A DNA stretch of 64,000 bases from Varroa destructor (GCF_002443255.2 NW_019211457.1:43795119-43859118), one strand, 5' to 3'; shown: positions 23,901 to 36,100, counted from the first letter of the stretch. Notes: a model not told the origin generated them from the letters alone. Translations and numbers: made by a program.

Positions 23901-26900
23901 GAGTAAATGATAAAACAACCCACTTACCAATTTTTAATATTGAGAATATCGTAAAACAATTGCATATTATTACAATCAGGAATTTACGTTGATTTCGTAC
24001 CACTTTTTTTATTACCTAGTGGCTGAATGGCACTTGTTTAGTCTCTGTTCTGTCTGTTGTGCCTGTCTATGCGAGTGTATGTAGGCGTGTGTGTCCAACC
24101 GTCTATTTATGGACAACGCACGTGCTCGTGCTCGCCTCGGTGCGTTAAAAATTACGCTGATGCAAAAAGAAATCCACGCTAAACGTGCCATAATTTGCAT
24201 TCTTTCTACAGAAAAAAAAACAGAAATTCATGATGATTTGCGCTCAGCCGACCCATTCGCGCGATCTCGTAGTCTCTCTATTCTTCTTATTTTCCCTGCG
24301 CCAGTGCTCTCAGCTAGAGGGTAGTAAGAATCATTGTAAGGAGTGACTATTTACATTGCGCCCCTCCGAAGGAAGGAAGCAATTGAAGAGAATTCGTTTA
24401 CTTAATCTTTCTTTGACTGGCCGATTCCCTCTCGACCCCTGGTCGTCCCTCTCTTCCGCAGCACCCTGGGCCGTGCCCCCGATCGCACCGTCTTTTCGAA
24501 ACAGGGAAGAAGGAAGACGTCCATGCAGGGCCTAAACGGCATCATTTTCTTCGGTTCTGTCTGCCGTTAGCACGGCGCCTATACCAGCCGGTGCGGTGGA
24601 TTCACAATAACGGACCTCGAGTACTGCCACTGTTATACGCGAAAAAGAACTACACGAACGAACGACTTCGCGCGTGGCTGGGTCAAGTATGCCGGCAACA
24701 CTGAAGCTCAGTGTATTTCAATAACACTATATGATACATTTAAGAATACTGATACAAACATTATTGCTTATTGATCGCTTCTTTCAAAACAAATATATCA
24801 AAGGCAATATTGCATTTTCACAGCAGTTTTTTTTCCAACCTCAGGTGATTATCAAATCGAAAAGGATACATAGATAAATTTGAACCGGTAGGATTCACAT
24901 ATGAAGAGTTGTTTACCTGTTAGTAGAAATAAATTACCCTTTATTGTATGTGGGTGACTATAAATCCTCATACGAGATTAATCAATTCAATATATATGTA
25001 TATGTTTTCAGGCAAAATTTCCTAACGTCCTTGATCCTAAGCCAGCCATCTTTATAATATATACCATGACCCTAGCTGCCGGCAGCCACTGAAGGCATTG
25101 ATAATACCAGAAAAAAGCGTATCCGAAAAGTTGATTAACTACAGTCAGCTGCCTATCCGCCTAAGCTACTACAGAAAAAAAAAGAAGAGAGTAGAATTGA
25201 TTTTTCGGTTTTCATTGGTCAACTTTGGCCGGATGATGAGCCCGGCGGTTTTAAGTGGTTCCACTATATGGACACTGCGTAGGCGTCCAAACGCCCATTG
25301 AAGAGTACATCCTCAAACTCATTGTCGTCGGTCTTGTTTTCCTCGCGGACGCACCACTGCGCTAGTTTTATTAAATGTAGCCAACCGTGAGATGAAAAGT
25401 CGCTCGCGTTTTCCAGTTCACTAATCAACCCATAAGTTGACTGTCTCTAACCTGGGATCTAGTCGCTTCGAGCTGATTGATGCGGCTGACAGTGCGCTCT
25501 TCCTGTCCGTTGTGTGCACAGACATCCACGTGTGTAATTGTTATCCTTGACCACTAAATTAATGCTGAGCAAAGCCATTTTGATTGCAAGGCAAAGACAG
25601 GGAACGCTTGAAATGAGTGCGAAACACAGGGGAGACTGAGACAATGGACCATGGAAAGAAGGCAAAGAGAAAATCACAGAGTGAGGAAACTAGTAAAACA
25701 ACAAACAGGCCAGAACAGGGCCTGGAAGATAGTAGCAGGAGTTGCGGCGGCAGCGGCTTAATTTCCCCAGCATTCGAAATTAAAGACAATAAGAAGGAGT
25801 AGATAGAAAAAGTCTACGGCTCTGGCCGTCCGCCTGATAGGCTTTAACCAGAAAAGCAAGATACGAACCTGGCAACAGTTAGCCGAAATTTTCCTAATGT
25901 CTTCCCTTAGCCTTCGCGCTCTTGTCGTGAGCCAAGCGCAAGAGGCTGTAAACAGCTGATCGCATCTTCTCTGCTTCTCAGATTAGACCGGGGCATCTAC
26001 TCCCTTTGCTGATCAGCTGATATGCTGTCGAAGACATGCCTTAAACGCGTGTCCAAGAGGCGCATAGCTATGCGTGTTAGCAGAGAAATCCTATTGAGCT
26101 TCTTCTATTGAGTCATATATGGCACACCACTTCATACAGTCACCCAACTCGTCTAATGGCTAGCGCAAGATAGGCGACGATTGCCAACGGTCAGACAATC
26201 TGATAAGAAGTTGAAACATACGAACTAAATGGATAAGGTAAAAAGACTAATAAGGAGATCGTAAGGATGTGTGTAGAATTGATCAGGTCAGGACCAACGT
26301 CAGCGTGAGCTCAACAGTTCTGAGCAAGACCCAGGAGCTCCATTCTTAAAACCCAACTCTTCGGCAAGTACGCTTTTGTCCTTTTTCTCCGACTATCTTT
26401 TACTTTTTGTAGCATGAGAATGAGTCAGTCAGTCAGTAGGCCTTTACACTACCTGCGCTTGAACATCAGCTATGGTCTGTTTGTTTTTCACGCAATCCAC
26501 GTTCCGGTGCCAAGGAAACGAGCGTGTCCTGGTCGCATACTTACACACGCAATCGACATTGTTAGCCACCGATGCTGTCAGCGATTGCTGCCTTTGCTAC
26601 TGTAAGTTACTTAAGTTGCCTTTATTAAGTAGCAATCGTGATGCATGCATGAGGGTACGCTTTTGCAAAGAGCAGAACTCGTAGGACCGAGATCGGACCT
26701 GGTATATATAGCGACAAATAGAAATTTCTCTATAGATATTAGTTGACAGAGCTAATTCGGTCGTTGGCGTACCGGCGGCAAGGGGCATCTCTAGCAAGAA
26801 AGCGTGTACAGATTATTTAAGATACACTCGAGCAAAAATTAAGTTTGCTTGTCGGTAGGCTGCATCTAAATCAAAGCGGGTTAATTTATTTTTGCAGCTG

Positions 26901-27091
26901 TCAATAGAGACATTCTCTTGCAGACATGTTGGCAACGATTTGTTTGTGCCATGAGATGAATTATTCGTCTGGAAGTTGTCTGCTCTATTGTTTAACACAA
27001 TGATAATTTCCGATTTCGTTACGATATTTAGAATATCTGATTATTAAATTAAGTACTAAATACCTGACAGTTTTATTTATCGGTAAAGAGA
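23901..27091. other. Unannotated non-coding stretch
   Basis: No gene is assigned. A purine-rich segment at 25617-25802 is open in two plus-strand frames (Lys/Glu/Ser/Gly-rich), which is expected from its base bias. The 24.7-25.1 kb part is AT-rich. Confidence 0.5.
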
Positions 27092-27129
27092 TTGTCTAGC
27101 GGAAAGCAAGGCATCGATCCCCCTTGCTT
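27092..27129 (+). repeat. tRNA-T-arm-like hairpin fragment
   Basis: The word TTGTCTAGCG (27092-27101) is followed by a stem, AAGCAAGG (27104-27111) with CCTTGCTT (27122-27129), enclosing CATCGATCCC. TGTCTAGCG followed by a hairpin containing a CGA...CC loop also occurs in the tRNA-like sequence at 29.76 kb. It may be a deleted copy of that element. The match is short. Confidence 0.25.
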
Positions 27130-28392
27130 ACTTAATATTACATAGGTATTTTCTCATTGTTAAAAATCGGAGACCGTCCGCTGTTTGACGTTTAGCCGTA
27201 ATGGGAAACAAGCGACATAGATCGACTCTCTTGATCTTATTCTGTATAGAGAGCTTCGAATCAGTTTGACACAATGGCATAAGGTTTGCACCTGGGATAT
27301 TCGTGGACAACTCGAGCCACGTTAGGTCAAATGCAGTCACTAAGATACGTCTGAATGTCAACACGGGGATGGCACACAATAATCGAAAATTCAATTTTAC
27401 TATTGTACAATCACCGTGATGTCCAGCCGTGTCGTTTTCGCTTTGGTGCGCCAAAGCCACATGCTCTAAGTTGTCTCCTTCACAATAGACAACGTAATAT
27501 TTGATCGAAGTAGTAGCTCGGTCTTTTGCAATGCCAACAGTTCGCGCGGTAATGAAGGCATGCACATGTATAACGACCAACGATCCGCCAAAACGTGTGT
27601 CAATTTATCCCGACCACCATATAGTATGTACTTACATTCTACTAAACGTCTATACCGAATATTGGTCAAACCGGCAATAGGGTAATTTTTCCTAACTGAC
27701 GGTGAGGAAGAAGACAGTCAGCCAGCTTGTGTAACATATTCAGACAAGCCTTGCTTTGCAAGACCTGATTTGTATCTGGATATGGTACAGCTTTTTTGTG
27801 ACTCCACTCTATTGATCGTTCTCTAAAATTAATCAGACTCCGTTGTTGACCCTTTGCGCCTTACTCCCGGGACGTTTCGTCGCGCCTTCCGAAGTCTGGC
27901 AAAATGGAGGGACTACCTTCGAAGCCACTGCTTCGTGCTACGTTCCAAATGCAATACTTTATCTGACCGGCGTTAGCGCCTTCACTACTGCGCCTATTCT
28001 ACCAATTTGCTTCCGACTGCTACCGTCTGCGCTGCGTTCCGCTGGGTTTTCGACGCTGTGTTCCTATTTACGCGCTCGGGTCGGTTCTTGTTCGGGTTGG
28101 AGTTAATTTCGGCTAAGTTTTTTTTATCTCCTCAGGCCTCCAGTCGGTCGTCACCGTTGCATTATTCGAGTCTGCCCAAAAAGCATCGAGCTACCTCGAC
28201 GTCATTCATGTGTATACACATATTTGCTGCCGTACTACCTGGTTTTGGCTAGAGGTTAGGCAACCTCGAAAAGTTGGGTTTGTCGTTATGTCTTTTCGAT
28301 GGTTCGTTGACCCGTCGGCTACAAATTTGAGGTCAACTTCAAAACCATGTTTGCATGAATTTATTTCGAAACAGACATTCTCTTCAACTATG
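27130..28392. other. Unannotated non-coding stretch
   Basis: Nothing recognised. A 150-codon minus-strand frame (27128-27580) has no supporting signal beyond its length. A GC-richer plus-strand stretch at 27.84-28.25 kb has overlapping 80-codon frames. Confidence 0.5.
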
Positions 28393-28407
28393 TATATATA
28401 TATATAT
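28393..28407. repeat. Short (TA)n tract
   Basis: Seven to eight TA units. Confidence 0.9.
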
Positions 28408-28811
28408 CGGACGCGACTACACACCCATATGTACTTTTTATAAAATGCCATCATAGCCGTGCGCTAAAAAATCATCCGTCAGCTTCCGTGTTCCTGAAAC
28501 GTGAGCCCGTCCATAACGATCGTAGATTCTCTGTGTTGAATTCGTCTTGATCGCCTTGATGCAAATGTATGCATGCGGACCACCGCAATGAAAATCGATT
28601 GTAACGCAGATCTGTTGCCAACAAAGCAAGCCGTTTCCTGCATCCCTCAGTGTTCAAGAAGCTAACCTTAAATAGTCTAGCCGGTCTCGGGTCGTACCAA
28701 TCCAGGGTAAAAAAGCGCAGCTGAAAAATTTCATAACAGCTCTCCGCTACCAAAAGTATACTAAAGAAATCGTTGGCTAAGAACTTAGCAGTTCGGAGGG
28801 TCGGACCCATT

Positions 28812-28900
28812 TCCGTGATAGCTAAGTGGGTAACGTGTTTGCCTGCATGTTGTGATCTAGGTTCGAAGTGGGCATAGGTAGACTCCGTTTCGTGCTGGAA
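28812..28900 (+). repeat. tRNA-derived SINE-like copy (best preserved)
   Basis: The A box TAGCTAAGTGG (28819-28829) is a near-perfect match to the eukaryotic tRNA internal promoter. The B-box-like GGTTCGAAGTG is at 28860-28870, and about 30 bases lie between them. The intervening words GTAACGTGTTTGCCTG and GTGATCTAGG and the downstream TGGGCATAGGTAGAC are shared with the copies at 2.9 kb (minus) and 61.0 kb (plus). The D stem and anticodon stem do not pair properly, so this is a tRNA-derived repeat head and not a tRNA gene. A 170-codon minus-strand frame runs through it and is explained as a chance ORF. Confidence 0.6.
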
Positions 28901-29507
28901 GCCTATAGAATGATATAGCGTGATAGAATGCTTAACAGTGATACCGGAAATAAAATTCAAAGAGTAGAGCCGGACACATAACAAGTCATTGGTCCCACGT
29001 ATGGGTAAGTGCAGGGTGTGCGTTTCATTCTTTTTTATCTGCTGTTTGTCGATTCGGTGGCTCTAGCAATGACGTCTCTCTAATGGAACAAGTTTGTTAA
29101 TAGGGCTACAAGCGTACAGCCACAAAAATCGAAGCTGTTGCTGTAGGCGTTGTTAGCCATGATAGAAAGCTTAGCTATGGTAATACAGCTGTACAATATC
29201 CTAGGAACTGCGACACTCTGGCCGATGTCCGTATCGCTTAGTCTGGTGGCCCCTCATTATCTGTCTAACATAGAGGCATCGGTACCAATGTGGACAAAAA
29301 CGATCTGCTAAAATATAATATGGACTGGTCATCGAAACTTGGTAATAGTAAAAATTCCAATTAATACCAAGGGGCATAAGCCTAGCAATATTATTAACAA
29401 ATAATATATCTACTTAATATCACTAGGTTTTCGAAGACAATTTTTTGTTTCGGGTTCGATGCTTTGAAGATATTGTCGATTCAATTGTAAAATGCCCCAC
29501 TGCGTGC
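28901..29507. other. Unannotated stretch, possible SINE tail
   Basis: No gene. The first 100 bases may be the body of the SINE-like element above. GTGCTGGAAG at 28892-28901 resembles GTGCTGGGCG at the same relative place in the 61.0 kb copy. The remainder is AT-rich. Confidence 0.4.

Positions 29508-29531
<24 letters not shown>
29508..29531. repeat. (AT)n microsatellite
   Basis: Twelve AT units, followed by GTATGT. Confidence 0.95.
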
Positions 29532-29538
<7 letters not shown>

Positions 29539-29610
29539 AATTCTTTCGTGTATTTGAATATACGCATTTGGTTTTACCCAACGGTCTCAGTTTGTCGTCT
29601 ATCCACGGAC

Positions 29611-29675
29611 GCAGCGTAGCGCAGTGGGTCCAGAGCCAAACACAATTCGCAGAAGTCGATTCGGCTGAGAATTGG
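29611..29675 (+). repeat. tRNA-like sequence P
   Basis: A textbook A box, TAGCGCAGTGG (29617-29627), is followed by a shortened B-box-like AGTCGATTCGG (29654-29664). The phrase GCAGAAGTCGATTCG parallels TGAAGCCAGCGGTTCG in the neighbouring tRNA-like sequence, suggesting a shared origin. Acceptor ends do not pair. Confidence 0.4.
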
Positions 29676-29756
29676 AGTCATTCGGCCCTTCTCCGCCTTT
29701 GTTCTCCTGAAAGGCTCCTGTCGTTCGTTTGATTCCCGTCTTGTATGCCGCCCTCC

Positions 29757-29836
29757 AACGGCTAAATGATGCATAGGGCTGTCTAGCGATGTGAAGCCAG
29801 CGGTTCGAAATCCAATGCTCCGCTGGCAGATGAAAA
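29757..29836 (+). repeat. tRNA-like sequence Q with expanded T arm
   Basis: A-box-like CGGCTAAATGAT (29759-29770) and B-box-like GGTTCGAAATCC (29802-29813) have tRNA spacing. CTAGCGA at 29783-29789 sits where an anticodon loop would (T33 then AGC, an alanine anticodon), but its flanks do not pair. The T arm is a perfect 8-bp stem, GCCAGCGG (29796-29803) with CCGCTGGC (29820-29827). It has a 16-nt loop in place of the usual 7, as if about 9 bases were inserted. It is a pseudogene or SINE part, not a functional tRNA. Confidence 0.4.
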
Positions 29837-31138
29837 ACAAGCCACGCAGGGAGAACGAACAGGGACCAGGAGAATTAGCCATGCTTCGTTTGTCGGTGTC
29901 GAGAGTGGAAACAGCGGCGTGCTTTGCTGACTTAGTCGAAACTGCGAGGGCCAAGATGGGGGTAGCAAGATCCAGATGACGGGCTAATTGACCGCCTTTA
30001 CTTATTGTTAGTCGGCGAAGAGAAACTGTGACTGTTTCTGGGCATGAAGTCAAGACAACTCGCTACATTGCCGGGCAAGCGAATTGAACTTGGTGAATGT
30101 CGATGAGGAGGGCTACGGTAGAAGCGCTCAGGCTGACCGTGAGGTATGCATGGCCTGCACAGCAGTTTTTCGAGGCCGACAAGCCTCTCATACATGCACA
30201 CGTACATGGATGTCGAAAAACAATATTGCCCAATTGGCACAATTTTCGTCGACTGCCTCAGTGCGGTCGATATATAGATATTCGACCTTGTACGAACATC
30301 TAGTTGTACAGAGCGTTTGATGTCCAACATATAGGGTAGATTTTGTTTAGGATACGTTTCAATATAAGCGAACATCGAGTCAGCCTTATCATGAATATAA
30401 TGCTTGTATGACGTAAAATCAAAATCCATTTACACGCCTTTTAGTTTATCGGAAGGCGCATTAATGTGCGCGTCAACACCTTAGAATGTTTACGCGCATT
30501 AATGCCGCCAGTACTACAGTAATGTACGAAGAAAGAAAAAAAAAAGAAAAATGCACTCCGTTTCCAGCAGTGCCGCACATCCGATAGAATCGTTTCTATT
30601 TACGTTAGGCAGCTAGCCCTGCAGACCTAAGGTGTACGTAAAATTCGAGACGCAAATACCAGGATGTTAATAGGTACCGCTGTGGATTTCTAAGAGAAGA
30701 AACGCTACCATCCCTGCCAAGCTCCCTGTCACCTAAGTGTGCCTAAGTAGCGATAAGACCTGAGTAGTGTACAGCCAATCGATATGAGCTTTCAATTCAC
30801 AGCTGACACGCAATCACATCGGTTAGTACTTCAGCTAGGTCAGCTTTATCAGGCGAACCGTTGATCTTCATACTGTGGCGGTCGACGACACTGGCGTCCT
30901 ATCATGCTCTTAGTAAAATACTATCGATAACGCAGTTAAATAGATCGGTTGATGATAGCTTATCGGCACCGTTGTATGCGCTGTTTGTATACTCATTTAT
31001 AGACGATCAATGTAATAATAAGTTTGCCAAGGCCACGCTGTCGTTGCGTGTCCGGGTTATGTTGACTATGAAGAACGACCGTTGTAAATAACTAGATCGA
31101 CTGAAGTCAGCATCGACGAGGGACACAAATAAAATTAT
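29837..31138. other. Unannotated non-coding stretch up to the gap
   Basis: No gene is recognised. Minus-strand frames of 159 and 143 codons (29574-30053, 29998-30429) overlap plus-strand frames, and the first runs through both tRNA-like sequences. An A-rich tract lies at about 30532-30550. Confidence 0.5.
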
Positions 31139-31238
31139 NNNNNNNNNNNNNNNNNNNNNNNNNNNNNNNNNNNNNNNNNNNNNNNNNNNNNNNNNNNNNN
31201 NNNNNNNNNNNNNNNNNNNNNNNNNNNNNNNNNNNNNN
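31139..31238. other. Assembly gap (100 N)
   Basis: Exactly 100 N, the usual placeholder for a gap of unknown size. The right flank starts TATATATATT and the left ends AAAATTAT, so the missing sequence is probably a (TA)n array that could not be assembled. Confidence 0.99.
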
Positions 31239-32811
31239 TATATATATTGCCTCTTACATGTATCGAAATTGGATCGGTTATGCTGATAAACGACCTGCTT
31301 TGTGTTGTTTACTGTATATTTTAATGGTTTTGTCGATGTTTGAAGTACTGACAATTGTATTTCCACTGGAGCCTCCCTAACGTCATCCGTCTCAGGCTTT
31401 TTTCAACACTGTCGTCCGTAAAGTGCATATGTGCGCCATTAGATTTCTATGCATAAACTTAAGCTGTACCCGAACATCCGTTCTAGGTATTTTGTCGTCC
31501 GTTTGCCAGCCGTTCCCTTAATGGTTCTTTCATGAAACGCCATTGTCCATTGCACCGTTAACGGACAACGCGAATAGACCACCCTCGATATCAAGTCCAA
31601 CACCGAAACAAAAATCCTTACAGCAATAAAACGTCTGCATAGCTGCTCACAGTAATTCTATGCTGCAAGTCCAGTCTTGACCTTCTGGCTCTTGGGCCTT
31701 ACTAACCTCTGCCCTATATTTTATGGGGTATAGCATTAACTAGCTTCTTGATATCTTTTGCGCGTCTAAAACCGGTTTAGACACATATGCGTGCTCAGCT
31801 AATACCACCAGACCGAGATTATCTCTCACAACCTAAACGCATAACTGAGAAAGTAGCTTGCACACCAGATGACTATACGTTCACATATGGTACATCGACG
31901 ACGGGACACGGAGAACCGACAGCGTCGACAGCAAATTCAGCTTGGTCAGCCATTTTCTGATCGCATTGCTCAGGTAACACGAAGCTGATACCGCTAGCAA
32001 TGGCCGGCGGTGTATTTCTGACTCGCTTGACAAAGGGCTTAGCATGCCTCCGCCAGCCAAGTTATTGTTGTCGTTGCTAGCTTTAGTGTTTGTTGATGTT
32101 AAGAGTGATGTTGATGCTGGCCTTTTCTACCATTCGAGTCTAGCGCCCGAGACGATTTTTTTAGCAGCGATGGCTCTTAAAGATCTGCAATTCAAAACGT
32201 CATGCTACATACTCCATGACGCTTAGTGGTGCACGTCAAGCATACCGTTAAACTCGATCACAAATTACTCAATCGTTTCAATATGATCCATATAGTCTTG
32301 CTTGGTTCTGACTTTTTATGTTCTCATCTAGCGTCAGCAAAACACTCAACACGATTTATTGGTCCATGCAAGTAACCTATTGTTTGTTGCTGTCTCGTCA
32401 TCGTCGGCTGTTATCGCCCATTAGGGGGGCATTATGCTCTCCCTGCCTCGTTTTTAACTTGATAACCCCGACACTTAAGGGTCACATAGCGGCTCACCAA
32501 AAAACGTTCGTGAATGCACAACGCAAAAAAAAATGTTCTTTTACCGCGCAAGATTGCGACGCCTTTTTGCGTGTCAATCAGTCAGTGTTGAATGCCGCAG
32601 TCTATACGTCGCACTCTGCCAAAAGTCCCGATGATCCCAAAATATGTATAATACTTTGCTGTACAGGCGCCTACTCTGCTTCACATAAGACACTTTCTTT
32701 GAAATGCTCGGCAGCTTCCTAAGCCCGGAATACGGAGATAATCATGAGAGCGGCCTGGTATGAAAAGATATATCACATGCAGTTACTAACGGCGGCCTTC
32801 CTTACTGATGA
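31239..32811. other. Unannotated non-coding stretch
   Basis: It begins with a (TA)4 remnant at the gap edge. No gene is recognised. A 134-codon plus-strand frame (32318-32722) is Ser/Cys/Leu-rich with no supporting signal. Confidence 0.5.
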
Positions 32812-33189
32812 AGCAGGCGTCAGAATACAAGACGACAAAAAAGGACGACAAAAGATAAAGAGGAAATTCGTAACGACGGAAGTACGGAAGGTTCTGGTAG
32901 CGACAATGAAGGAAACGAGACGTTAACGGAGTAAGAAAAAGCGGCGCAAGGCCTTGGTGAAAGTGGATCGGGCTTGCCAGGTTCGGCTGCGGAAATTAGC
33001 ATAAAACAGCAAAACGCTGCGCTTGCTTCTCACATCCCAGACACGACTGGCGCCGAGAACATGGTTTTACGGCCTTTTCACAACCTCTTCGGCGTCATGA
33101 AAGGGACTTCAGACGGTGAGAGACGTGGGATATCGAGTGGCGGTATTCACCTCCTTCTTCTTGTGGCGGTGAGTCTAGTGCCTGGATGA
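32812..33189 (+). pseudogene. Coding-like frame with one internal stop
   Basis: One frame is open from 32812 to 33189 except for a single TAA at 32932-32934. The first part is charged and Gly/Ser/Glu-rich (NDGSTEGSGSDNEGNE). The second continues in the same frame (ESGSGLPGSAAEISIK) to TGA. The TAA lies inside a good donor, GGA|GTAAGA (GT at 32931-32932), so it may be a 114-base phase 2-2 exon (32817-32930) after the acceptor GATGAAGCAG, and not a broken gene. No matching downstream acceptor stays open for long. Part of the frame is degenerate GRN triplet sequence, which gives coding-like composition for free. No domain is recognised. Confidence 0.13.
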
Positions 33190-36100
33190 GAAAGCTTGGA
33201 GGCCTTTCGAGCAGGCGCCACTCGGCCTGTGTTAGATAATAACCGCCGCTGCTTGCTGTCACCATGAAGTCATTTCGTTTCTACACCTACATGACACTAT
33301 GTGCCATTCACTTTTCGTTGACCGGCTTCATGAAGTCGGAATGAAGGGTTGAGACTGGTAGCCAGTCGGGTCGTTGACAGGAGAGCTAAAGTTTATCCTA
33401 TGCCACAACCCGGTTCCATGGAAAGTAAAGCATGCGAAAATGCCCACATAATAGGAACAATATCGTGTACTTAGACGGTCATTAGACTGCAGTCAACGAC
33501 AGCCTCTGCAAGTCACAACTAATGTAAAACTGCTATGTGAGTTAGCACCTTATGAGGCAACGATTGCGATTGTAAATATGGTAACGCATAATGTACATTA
33601 CGCGATCGCAGCTACTGCATCCGGACAACCAAGTCATTGACTTAAAAAAAACCAGGGGTCGCTATATTACAAAACTTCTGTGAATAAAGGTACAGTAACG
33701 TACATCAACATTATTTGGGTATACATACGCAACACGTAGTATCTGTTGATAATACCTGGAAATCACGAAATTAGTGAAAAGTTATTGTCTAAGTTGGATG
33801 TACTAAAGTTAGACTACCTGCGCTCAACAGTGCAAGTCCGTATATTTCTCTAGCACAATAACGTTATGATATTACTGGTATGATTTGAGCTTGATAGAGG
33901 TTTTTTTCACTCTATTGTTTGCCTTCCTCTAATTGTACTCTCTTTTTGTTATTTTCTTTTGATTGCAATGTATGTTAAAACTCAAATAATTTCTTGTTTG
34001 ACATTACATTTGTTCCTTCGTTGTCCTCGTTAGGTCGTCCTCAGTCACCTCGCTCTCCTCAAACGCCTAAAGCCATTCTGAGTTTACCGGCCACAACGTC
34101 ACTCTACTAATAGTAAAAAGCTAAGAAGATAGTGACATATATGTACGACGCGCCTGCACGCCATAACTCCGACTTACCACACATTTCTCCCGCCAGCAGA
34201 CAAGTCACTAGGAGAAAGCGAGCAGCCGAACAAACTAAGGTAGCTGCCCAACGTCTAAAAATTGTTATAGCCCACGAGCCGTTTTTAGCTTTCTCTTACT
34301 CCCTTCTCGCCTCGATTCGCCCTCGTTATTACTTGATGGTACGCCTCCCTTGGTGGTTGGGCGCGACACTAGCGACAGAGGCAATGGCCCCTGGAACAGT
34401 GGACGGTCTCAGTAAGCTTGCCCACGGTACTGACACCGTGGAGACAATGGTCTGGAAGGCAGTCTGACACAACGGTTTAGTTTATGCAGACTAGGCTTTA
34501 TTCGTTGTGATGTCATCTCACGCAGGCGAGCCTAGCTTAACTTTGAAGCCTGCTAACATTTCTAGCAACTCGAGCTCTTCCAAGCCCAGCAAAGTTGCAA
34601 GTCTGGCTCGCACGCCAGCGGTCTACAAAATGGAAATAGATGGAATAAGTACATTTGATGAAACTTTTCGAGAATTAAGCAATTGCTGGCAAGGCTCGCT
34701 CCATGCATTGTCCGTTGCGTGTTAACTGTGTTGACTCGCTGGTTAGTGGCGTAGCCAGTCACTCATCGATTGTGATCGCCACCGTCGCTAGTACAACAAT
34801 GACCGTAAAATAAAGCAGACAACGCTACGAAGAGAGCTAGCGGAACCCTTAGGAGTTATTGGAGCAGACTACGAGCGATATAGACGTGCATAACGGCCAG
34901 ACCTTTCCGCTACAGGTTAGGGCGGTGATGGTCGCCCACGAAGGGATCGAATTAGTGAAACGTAAAGCCGACTGTTCTTTACCATTGAACAACAGCAATA
35001 GTAGTCGCGGCGTCAAGAGGAGACAGCTCAACAGCAGTTAATTCTGGTTCGACGAAGAGTTAATCTCGATTGAACACAGCAGCGAACATTCTCAGAGTGT
35101 CTCATTTGCCACTGGGCCGCTGCTGCTGCTGTTTTAATTTCAGAGCGACCTCTGCCGGCATTTCCGTCCAAGTATCTTCTATATCTTTCCATTTATCCAG
35201 GGCTATTTTCTGCCCTGAATAAATCAATGTAAAAACGTTTCCTAAACTCTGTCAGACCAAGAAAGTGCTGACACGTTCGATCATATATATATATGATGTC
35301 ACTTTTGATGGGGTTCTGAACGGACCATACTCTGCGCTAAGACGACAGATATTGCAAGCTTCAATATATAAAGCTCATAGCAGTGACGTTTCCTTTGTAG
35401 GAGATCAGTTTATTATCTTTCCGAGGTGATTAACATAACATTATCATTCTGCAATCGGGCAAGTAAATGCATTGTCAATCATTCATGTTCGATTTCGGCT
35501 AAAGTGTTATCTGTAACTGCTTATCAAAGTTCACCTCTCTCCCCCCGATCACGTAACACGTGAAATTAATGCTATTATACTATACAATATTAAACAGAAA
35601 TCAAGATGCAGGAAAAAAAACTTGCGCTTAAGCAGCTGGTTTTTCACGCAGGCGTTCTTAGCACTCTCACACTAAGTATGTCGTGTTCTTGGTCACCAAA
35701 CTTTAAAAAGATAAATTTGAATTGTATATTGTAAGACTCACTGGTCAACGCTGTTCTGAGACTAAAGCCATTCTCACGCTTGACCACTTTTCTCTTCATG
35801 AGTCGCTTTCGAAGCGGGCCTGAGCAGGCCCTGTAGGTCTCGTTGTTGCTGACATCACCGGTCATAACGGCCACCTCAGAGAGCAGCAAGCACAGCGTTG
35901 GTGAAAGTGTTTCCGTGCGTGAATTCTTTATGGACTTCTTTTCTATCTCTTAAAGCTTGGCTTGAAGCAAGAATATGCCGGCAGTAACGACCCCATTCTG
36001 TCCACCTTTACACGCCATATTCAGTTTTATCCCTTTGATTGTATTCCTTTGATTTCTCACGAAACTAATCCGGCACTAATGGAAAATTTGCGCGTCGACT

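Noticed and set aside
23640..24003. Minus-strand peptides rich in Ile and Tyr
   Set aside because: Direct translation of the (AT)n array. Only the part beyond the array (23660-23796) was kept as a candidate exon.
25617..25802. Lys/Glu/Ser-rich frame resembling a nuclear protein
   Set aside because: The DNA is purine-rich, two frames of the same strand are open and both look coding. Base bias explains it.
25861..25895. Minus-strand GGTTCG next to a GGCTAAC word, considered as a tRNA
   Set aside because: The two boxes are only about 12 bases apart, too close for a tRNA or Pol III internal promoter.
28812..28900. Functional tRNA gene
   Set aside because: The internal promoter boxes are good, but the D and anticodon stems do not pair and no acceptor stem could be formed.
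28472..28984. 170-codon minus-strand ORF
   Set aside because: It runs antisense through the tRNA-derived SINE-like copy at 28.8 kb, so part of its sequence is explained by that repeat.
29574..30053. 159-codon minus-strand ORF
   Set aside because: It runs antisense through both tRNA-like modules P and Q and has no recognisable domain.
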